From: Corythucha ciliata
Taxonomy: Eukaryota; Arthropoda; Insecta; Hemiptera; Tingidae
NCBI GenBank assembly: GCA_038030265.1
Contig: CM075941.1
Span: forward strand, 37,882,164 to 37,946,163
Length of the DNA stretch: 64,000 bases
Direction of reading: 5' to 3'
The translations under genes and the position numbers were made by a program. Below are positions 56,901 through 64,000 of this stretch, piece by piece. The notes beneath the pieces were generated by a model, which did not search any database, was not told the origin of the DNA, and worked only from the letters and a program-made list of their open reading frames with translations. Positions within the stretch are counted from its first letter, which is position 1. Every line of letters starts with the position of its first letter.

Positions 56901-57934
56901 CCCATAGGACTCACCATTCAAGCAGAAAACAACCAGAGCCTCGATAACCTGATTGGTTTGGCTATAAAACTCGATAATTGAGGGTCAAAAATGGCTTTTT
57001 GACATTGAACCTTATTGCAACTTAATACACATATACATATAGGAGGTTCATGTCAAAGAGGCTGTCACATTCATCCGCGTCGCTGTTCAAACGAGGCGGT
57101 TTCGCCGCGCGATTGGGCGGCGACGGTAAGAAACCGCCGCTGCCTTTCTCTTCAAAGGCAATGGCTTAAATTTTGAGCCATTTTTCAAAGCTGGACGACA
57201 TTTTCTCGCTAGGAGAGTCTATTACGAGGTTTTTAGGTGTACAACAATCATTTTTTTCAAAAATTTGATGATTAATACGTAAAACTTTACTTTTACCTTT
57301 GAGGTCTATTGGGACATATTTGTCCCACGGTTTTCCGGGAAAACTTATCACGGATTTTTTTTATGATTGGCTAGAATTACAGTCAGAGTGAAAAAGTCGC
57401 CCAAAAACGTACGGATAAACATTCTCCCGCGTGCCCTATCCGCCCATTCGCGTGCCCATTCGTTCCCGCCCCCAGAGCCGTCCCCCGTCTTACCAACTGA
57501 TCAACCCCCTCCACACCATAAATCGATTAATGTAAAGCTTGCCCGTGCTGATGAAATTACTGCTATCAACCCATGACATTGCTTGGCTGGCTATTCGCGC
57601 GCAGAAATGGGCCAAACTGAATAATGTGCGCTCTAAAAATGCATACGTGATGAGCACCCGAAGATCTTTGGTCTTGGTCTTATTCTTGCCGGCTCAGTCT
57701 TGGTCTTGCTGCAAGAATTGTGCTGGTATTGCTTTGTTGGCTCCAATTTTTTTTTTCAACTTTTTACTATGTTACTTTGCGATTTGGCGCTCTATTTTCT
57801 TATTGAATTCAGCTGCAAATTAGAGTCTAGTGATTATTACGTATTTGACGGATTTTTTCAACGGGATGGAAAACATTTTGACTGATTCCCGACGGAACTT
57901 TGAGCTTGACTTGATCGGAAAAGCAAAATGTCTG

Positions 57935-58144
57935 TTGCAGTGGCGGCTCCTGCTCCTCTGGCCTGGGTATAAGTGTCCATGCAGCCGCTAGAACTTAATT
58001 TTTATGACCGTATACAGGACTTTTTTTTCATTTTTTAAAACCAAAAAAGGATATTTTTGTTATTAAAATTTAACCCTTGATTTCTGTTGTTTTTCTTCCT
58101 GAGGCGATGCCTACCTTGCCTCAGCTGAAAACCCGCCACTGCAA
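57935..58144. mobile_element. 210-bp MITE-like segment with TTGCAGTGGCGG ends
   Basis: TTGCAGTGGCGG (57935-57946) and CCGCCACTGCAA (58133-58144) are perfect 12-base inverted ends. The inner CAGTGGCGG is a typical hAT terminus. No 8-bp duplication is visible on either the 12-base or the CAG boundary, so the hAT assignment rests on the termini alone. No coding capacity. Confidence 0.6.
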
Positions 58145-58642
58145 AACCTTGGTGTTAAGTGAAGAGAAATTATTGTATGCTAAGTGCAAGACGGAGATAT
58201 AAATAAGCAGAGCTTGACAAGATCCTCATTTTTTGGATCTAAATCCAAAATACAAAATCCTCTGTTCCAAAAAATGATTTAGATCAAAGATCCAGAACTT
58301 CGAGTAGAAAAAGGATCGGGATCAAGATCCTTGGATTTTGAAAATCCTTTAAAGATCCAAGATATTTATTTTTTCATAATTTAAAAATTCAATTCGGAAC
58401 TGATGCTTGGAACCGATGCTGCTCATGTCCATGACACACCGACGCACGTCACGTCGCGGCAATTTGAATGAATAACAAAATGCGATAAATCAAAACGACC
58501 AAACTTTATAGTCACGCTGGAACACGAAGAGCGTAAGACAAGGCGAGTTGCGAACGAAGAATGGAAACGAACACGGTTTAAAAAGAGTGACGGGGGGCAG
58601 GCGCGTAGCCAACAATTCTTTGGGGGGGGGGGGTCCGATATA

Positions 58643-58784
58643 GGTCCGATGCCGCGGGGGAAGCTCTATGTTTATATTGTGTGGTGTCTACGCAACCTAT
58701 CAAATTGCTTCATTTTTCGAGGGAATAAATTTGTTTGGTTGCATAGACTCCACACAACGCAAACATAGAGCTTGTGAACGGACC
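58643..58784. mobile_element. foldback MITE, copy 2
   Basis: The text 'aagctctatgtttatattgt' (58661) pairs with 'caaacatagagcttgtgaacgg' (58760-58781). It matches 28349-28487 in inverse orientation, including the central 'caaattgcttcatttttcga'. The outermost bases of the left arm are altered between 58649 and 58660. Non-coding. Confidence 0.8.
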
Positions 58785-59439
58785 GAATGCCCTGAGGAGT
58801 TATATGAGCTCTCGAGGCTCTCCCGATAACTTTCAGTCGTTCGGCTCTTCAAATGGCACTACGCACCACGAAATTAAGCCAGTTTTAAGTAATTTTGTTT
58901 CAACTAATGCATCTTTTAAATTGTATTACCTGTTTTATTTGTAAAATAACATTGTTAACAAAATAACATTATCGGCGAATGCCGCGAATATTCAGAGAAA
59001 CCTCCACTGGTCAGTTGGCAACGCTGCCCACAAAAGGGAATGGCGTCGCCAATACTTGGCTTTCGGAGCACCCTTTTGCGTTTTTTATGGCACGCTCTCT
59101 TAACAGGTAGCAACGCGGGCTGCAGTCCGTAAGGAACGTAAAGGAACTCGATTTCAAGAAAATCGCAATCGGTCAAGAAAGCCAACCCATCGTACTGATA
59201 GGGGGCTGCGCGCACGTACTCTCACGTTCTCCGTGCACAGAGGTGACTAAGAGGTCAAAAGAGGGGGAACTGACAATTACCGTCGAAATTTATTGGTGTC
59301 AGCTCTGTGGAATGATCAATATCCGCGAGATCGTTACTTTTTGTTGTTTTTTAAGCTGATTACTCGGTATTACAGCCAGCAGTGAGTCTTAGTAAAACAA
59401 ATGGTCTATCGTGGTGTATGTATAGTAAATAGATCCTCT

Positions 59440-59640
59440 CCCTCACAGAAAATAAGTATATCGGTGGCCGAAATCGGAGATATCCCAATTCCCACAAATT
59501 GACGGTTTCCAGAGCGTGTCTTGAAGCAAGACAGCTAAAGAGATCTCTCGGGATTCCCTGGTTTGCAATAGACTTTGGGCTTCCCAAGGCAGAGTGGTTT
59601 TTGGGCTTCATGAAGGACCGGAACCCGCGGTTTCCTTCAC
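59440..59640 (+). pseudogene. pogo/Tigger-like transposase fragment (CENP-B-type HTH region)
   Basis: The frame through 59499 reads RACLEARQLKRSLGIPWFA followed by LPKAEWFLGFMKDRNPRF. It resembles the second half of the Tc5/CENP-B-type DNA-binding domain of pogo/Tigger transposases, in which an Ala/Leu-rich helix is followed by a WFxGFMKRxP signature. Only about 60 residues fit. Nothing of the DDE catalytic domain follows before the hAT element at 59874. An old fragment; the family is inferred from this short motif only. Confidence 0.4.
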
Positions 59641-60975
59641 GGAGCATCTGGCGACTCTGCAACTCTGGCCGGTTGATGAGATGTGGAGTGTGTAGAACCG
59701 GCGGTAAGCGTTGTGGTGGTAGGGAGGGGGGGCTTTTTGGGACACTCGGATTCTCGAAAAAGCCAGCTCAATCACCAGTCACGCCGACAAAATCAAAAGG
59801 CTCAGTGAAGTGATTAGTGATGCCCCATTTGAAGTAATGTCCTGGGTGGCCCACCTCACCGCCCCCCGAAAACTAGGGGTGCGCGCGGGACGGGAAACGA
59901 AAAAGTCCCCTTCCGTCCCGTGTCCCGTTCCGCACGTACCGAGGGACAACTGTTTAGTCTTTCGTCACTACTGTCCGATGAGTTCAAGTTTGCCACATCA
60001 TCTCTTTTTCCTCCCGATACCTTATATGTTCAGAACGATTCATTGAACTTGGCTTCTTAAAATTTCATTGCTGTTTACAAAAAAGCCCATAGCAACCAGA
60101 CTTACAGGGACTTTAATTGACCATTATGTGCATTGATAAACCCGCCCTTATTCTTTCGGAATCTCCCGATAGGACGTTTTAACATTACACGAGTGTATAT
60201 GTGATGAAGCGTCAGTTGTAACCGTTAGCGTTATTTTTTCAACGCTAGCTCATTGGCCCCGTTGTAAACTCAAAAAATTCTCGGGACATATTTATGAGTA
60301 AAGTGCCAGACTTAAATTTCTTGACTGTATTAACTCTGATGGAAAGTCTAGAAGTTTGTGATTACACCAAGGCGATTGGTGCCAGACACTAAATTTCAAG
60401 CAATAAGTCTCATGGCACGGCAAAAAGGTGCTAAGAAGAATGAAAAATTAATTCAATTCCCCATTTAGGCCGATAAATTGCATTGTGCTTTAATGTAAGT
60501 ATGCATTACTACGTTAAAGTAATGGGCTATGGGAGTGGGAGTGTTTCTATTCACAACTCAACATCAAAGCCGGGCAAAAACCTTGTATGGAGTCGAGGAA
60601 GAGAAAATGGTTGATCTTTAAAAATGGTTTGCATCAATTCAATAGGGATCGGTTGTGGCTAGTGATAGTGAAACCTGGCTTTTTTCTCTCTCAACCTTGC
60701 CGCTCCGCCGCCGCGGGATAGGCAAATACGAAGAGAAGAAAGAAACGACAAACGTCTGCTGATCTCAGCACAAAATCCCTTGCAAGCGGCATAGAAGCTC
60801 TTTTTTTTTCTTCTTTTAATTTAGGATGAGAGAGTGAGATGGCTACATTATGGTAGGGATGCACCTTCTCACTTTGAGTTCATTCCTTGTTCTGTTCTTT
60901 TTCTTTCCCTTTATCCCTGCCGAAACCATAAGTATCCAGTAGTTAGCGCCATAGCAGTTCTCCCCATTTCTCACA

Positions 60976-61342
60976 GTGGAAGTCAGAATTAACAATGTCG
61001 AAGAGACGCAAGACCGATCCCGCGGATGTGTTTCTCTGGGACACAGCGACGGGAGTGAAAGTGAAGATGAAGAACCTTCTACCTCGCACGCGAAAGCAAA
61101 AAGGAGCAGTAAATTTTCTCCTTATTTCTTAATATCTGATGAAGGCCAATCGGCTGTGTGCAAACTGTGCCCCACTAAAAAAACTGAAATACGAATGAAC
61201 TCACGAAGCACCACGGGTTTGCTAGAGCATTTGAAGAGAGCACATAATCGTGCATACTTGGAAATACGTATATCCACCAGTTGAACGTAAAACTGCTGTT
61301 GACCGCAGACAAAAATTAATCACATCATACTCCACACAAAAG
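60976..61342 (+). pseudogene. BED zinc-finger exon of a hAT transposase (ZBED-type)
   Basis: A possible start at 60995 (context AACAATGTC, giving a basic MSKRRK... N-terminus) is in a different frame from the acidic stretch SESEDEEPS and the BED finger. The finger has aromatic positions KFSPYF, then CKLC, then HLKRAH (C-x2-C ... H-x4-H), and ends near 61250. After it the open frame changes again and runs to 61342, where AAAAG/GTAAGC is a strong splice donor. In hAT transposases the N-terminal BED domain binds the element ends, consistent with its place between hAT termini. Two frame changes make this copy non-functional. A domesticated ZBED gene is less likely because of the flanking termini. 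Confidence 0.75.
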
Positions 61343-61379
61343 GTAAGCAGCTCATCAAAATTTATGAAAATTAGAACTC

Positions 61380-61796
61380 AAAAGTTTTGTTCCGACAGCA
61401 GCCTGTCGGGGAAAGTGCATTTCATTCATGCGACAATCGAGTCAAACCTCATAAGTTAGAACGATATCAATCAATTATGAATGACATTTAGGCCGTGGTA
61501 TATAGAAAGTCAAAATCATAAAATCGCGTTTCTTTTTACCGCAGGCCCCTTTTTTGGCACCAACTGAGGGGGAACAAAATGATGAAAATGAAAAATGAAA
61601 CAGAGTCGGTTTGGTTTCCTATACGATATGGGAAGGCGGACTCTTGTTAGAGGAGTTATTTGCAATTAAAATATTTATCCCGGCCTAAATTTCATTCATA
61701 ATTGATTGATATCGTTCTAACTTATGAGGTTTGACTCGATTGTCGCATGAATGAAATGCACTTTCCCCGACAGGCTGCTGTCGGAACAAAACTTTT
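61380..61796. mobile_element. 417-bp long-armed MITE inside the hAT element
   Basis: The arms of about 120 bp (61380-61500 and 61675-61796) are nearly perfect inverse copies: AAAAGTTTTGTTCCGACAGC, 'ggggaaagtgcatttcattc' and 'gaacgatatcaatcaatt' all have exact partners. The AT-rich centre is unique. It lies about 40 bases after the splice donor of the BED exon. The arms are better preserved than in the related copy at 56150-56590, so this copy is younger. Confidence 0.88.
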
Positions 61797-63050
61797 TTCA
61801 GGTTACGTTAATTTTCAGATCAGTTAAATTACGTTAAATGGCATGTCACAATTTCACCTTTGCGCAATGCGGAGTGCCTGGGTTCGAATCCGAAACAATT
61901 TTTTTTAAATTTTTTTTTTGTTCCTCCCTTTTTGGCCCACCTCAGGATTTTTTACTCAAGACTTATTAGGCTGTAGGCAATTCAAATAAAAGAGACGGCT
62001 CAAAATACAATGTCAATGACATTTTTTGGTAATTGGTTGGTCCAGTAAGGCATAGCGTTAATTTAATAGCTCCCCTCCGCCGAGAACTCCCCTGCCATAT
62101 CAACGGATTTGGTTCACTAGGGTCTCATACGAAAGCGCGTTCATTTCTCATTACTCGAGTCAATTTTGGGGGCAATTGCAGCAACAGCCGTGCGGTAGCG
62201 AATTTTCAACTAATTCAAACCCCTCTTTCACACCGTTCCCGTGGACCGATTCATCTGGATCACGAACTCGTCCGAGATATTTACGCTATTGATTTTTAGA
62301 CCAAATATGGTTGCCCTAAGTAGAAAATTGCGACCGTGATCGTGCTAACAAGAAAGGGCCATATATATATATATATAGCAAATTGAACCGACCTCGGATT
62401 CGTGTTCTAGGGGTTCTGAAACGTGAAAAAAAAGTATCGCAACCCATGTGTGCGACCATCAGGGCGAGACCAATAGTGCATTTTTTGAATGAAATGCACT
62501 AAAAGTTAAACCTTAAATGTTCTGACAACAAAGATATCATGTTATACTCTATTGCCGAATCCGCCCATTGCCCGAAATATTTGCCCAAAGCCCTGGAGTA
62601 CATTGGAAAATCTCAGTATACTGACATTGGGGGGATTACTCTCTTCAAACTTTGTGATAATTGTAGTATGATATAAAGGTATCACGGATAAAAATTTTGT
62701 CAAAACAAATGCAGTATTCCGTCCAACTCAAGTTTTAAAACTTCCAAATTGGGAAATCATTGACAAATTGTTCTTTGATTATTTTCGTTTTTGATTATGT
62801 GACAGGGCCTAAAGAGTTATAGAATAAGGGGGCATGTGTTAAAATTTCACTAAAATGTTTGCTTCGCCCTTCTCCCCTTAAAAAACATGCTGGGTCCGTC
62901 ACTGATAAGAGGTATTCGATGTGTTCAAAAAGGAACTTTTGGGGCAAAAAGAAATGAATTTTCTGTTACAGTGATTCAAAGAAGGCAAACGATTCATTTG
63001 GGTTTTCTCAATCGTTTCACTTTTTAGTAAAAAAATAAAATAAATAAGAT
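61797..63050. other. non-coding part of the hAT element
   Basis: No transposase catalytic text recognised. GGTTCGAATCC at 61881-61891 is a perfect B-box word, but there is no convincing A box upstream, so no tRNA or SINE is called. A short (AT) run lies at 62361-62377. The ORF 62033-62299 has no domain. Confidence 0.45.
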
Positions 63051-63319
63051 TTCCCGCGGGACGACGGGAAATCGAGGTTTTGTCCCGTCCCGCAAACTAT
63101 TTTCAAGTCCCGTCTCGCGTCCCGTCCCGCGCGCATCCCTACTGCAAACGCTACGCCAGTGATGCAAATTGTAATAACAAAAACCAATTTAAATCATAAG
63201 ACCACCCTGTGCGCCCCCCCCCCCAAGCATAAATTATACGTATTGTATAATGAGGAAGTAACATAACAAATAAAAATCGCTGGAAACATTTTTTTTCCGA
63301 AAAAAAGCTAAATATGACC

Positions 63320-63745
63320 AGAAATTGAATATTAGTGCTTAAATGATTGATTTCGATTTATAGTGAAATAATAAAACTTGCCATTTTTTTTGTTACCTTG
63401 AACGGACGGTCTGTGACTCGTGACGTAGTTAAGGGGTCGTGACCCCTCCCAACCTTCCGCATCATGGCTGTTATCATTTCATGCCCCTTCTTGTCCTACC
63501 CATTCTCTTAAGTCCTATTGTTTGATTTGTGTGAAGCTATTGTGAAGGTCATGCGAATGCTGCCTCACGTCATCAACCTATCTAGCCTATTTCAAATGGG
63601 TCCCGCAGCCCAATAGTTTTAATAATTAATTTAAAAAATATAGGGCTTGATTTTATTTGAACGGATCGTGTTTTCATGAGTTTTGGTACCCAAGCTATCA
63701 CGACAGCATGATTTTGGAAAATGTGTTACTTCCTCATTAGGAGAA
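63320..63745 (+). repeat. dispersed ~420-bp repeat, copy 2
   Basis: Matches 12820-13240 in direct orientation, starting near 'attagtgcttaaatgattga' and ending at 'cctcatt'. The differences are scattered substitutions plus a few short indels (for example around 63440 and 63620). What follows the end differs: unique text here, a family III array in copy 1. The end point is thus a real repeat boundary. Confidence 0.8.
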
Positions 63746-64000
63746 AAGTATACAATAAGTACGTTTTGAAAGAGTATAGTTGGCAACCCTACCACGACGG
63801 CATCATCAAAGTTCAGTTTGAGCTGATTGCTTGCTAAATCTGGGCAAAAGGGGCCGTTTATTAATTGTGGGATATTTAAATTACATTCGTAGGTGTCTCA
63901 CTTACTCAATTGTGCGTTACTACGGCCCCGTTGTAAAACTCAAAAAATTGCTCAGCAGTTGATGAGGTTTTGTTTTCAACGCATGTAAAATAAGAGGGAA
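63746..64000. other. window end; short repeat of 'ggccccgttgtaaaactcaa'
   Basis: The word GGCCCCGTTGTAAAACTCAA plus 'aaaatt' at about 63924 is nearly identical to 60257-60281 inside the hAT element ('ggccccgttgtaaactcaaa'). Nearby 'ttcaacgc' also recurs. This suggests another short dispersed repeat. No gene is seen. Confidence 0.4.

Larger units (their letters stand above)
59874..63141. mobile_element. hAT element, 3.27 kb, with BED-finger exon and nested MITE
   Basis: The left end TAGGGGTGCGCGCGGGACGGG and the right end on the other strand TAGGGATGCGCGCGGGACGGG differ at one base. TAGGGATG is a common terminus of one hAT branch. Copies of GGGACGGGA-like words crowd both subterminal regions (59876-59935 and 63050-63135), as expected of transposase-binding sites. 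The flanking octamers CCGAAAAC and CTGCAAAC agree at 6 of 8 positions, so the duplication has decayed. Inside lies a BED zinc-finger exon (60976-61342), but no catalytic or dimerisation part, so the element is internally deleted or eroded. Confidence 0.8.

Noticed and set aside
61881..61891. GGTTCGAATCC as a tRNA gene B box
   Set aside because: No A box at the proper distance and no cloverleaf pairing around it.
58598..63160. Possible outer hAT element with 'caggcgcgtagcc' at 58598 and 'cgctacgccagtg' at 63149
   Set aside because: The termini match only in a short core, flanking octamers do not match, and C-rich subterminal sequence is on the wrong side at the right end.

Overview
This is repeat-dominated nuclear DNA from an animal. 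An arthropod is the best guess, because BEL/Pao, copia, an I-like LINE, a second LINE, many hAT elements and small PIF/Harbinger-type MITEs occur together, all decayed, in AT-rich sequence with poly-A and poly-T tracts. The species cannot be named from the sequence alone. I found no intact host gene, rRNA, tRNA gene, bacterial operon or CRISPR array. Every convincing coding signal belongs to a transposable element and all carry frameshifts, stops or deletions.

Layout. 1-4560: degenerate ~30-45 bp periodic arrays, with a 1.67 kb hAT-type element (805-2475, 8-bp TSD). 4560-7820: gene-free AT-rich sequence. 8004-12765: a three-layer nest, in which a foldback element is split by a hAT element (perfect 8-bp TSD) that is itself split by a 5'-truncated I-like LINE carrying endonuclease tail, reverse transcriptase, RNase H and a poly-A tail. 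12820-18570: a dispersed 420-bp repeat, a 240-bp foldback and more periodic arrays. 18580-22700: gene-free. 22700-26050: a 391-bp foldback, a tandem repeat and arrays.

26050-35050: a minus-strand BEL/Pao retrotransposon, cut in its protease by a 5.68 kb element with long degenerate inverted termini. That insert holds further MITEs and a tRNA-derived SINE-like segment. 36655-39321: a hAT-type element (8-bp TSD) carrying a PIF/Harbinger-type MITE (TTA TSD). 39330-43770: gene-free. 44554-45324: a 771-bp inverted-repeat element with a 5-bp TSD. 45545-47060: a copia pol remnant. 47340-47890: a dispersed repeat and a perfect 70-bp inverted repeat. 49480-52930: periodic arrays, then a tandem repeat family interrupted by a LINE fragment and a MITE whose empty site is seen at 47415. 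53000-56130: gene-free. 56150-63745: MITEs, a pogo/Tigger-like fragment, and a 3.27 kb hAT element (59874-63141) with a BED zinc-finger exon and a long-armed MITE behind its splice donor.

The genes do not form a pathway. The window is a record of successive insertions, and the target-site duplications let much of their order be read directly. The least explained components are the very degenerate periodic families that fill several hAT elements and the intervening DNA, the 5.68 kb long-TIR element, and the perfect 70-bp inverted repeat.
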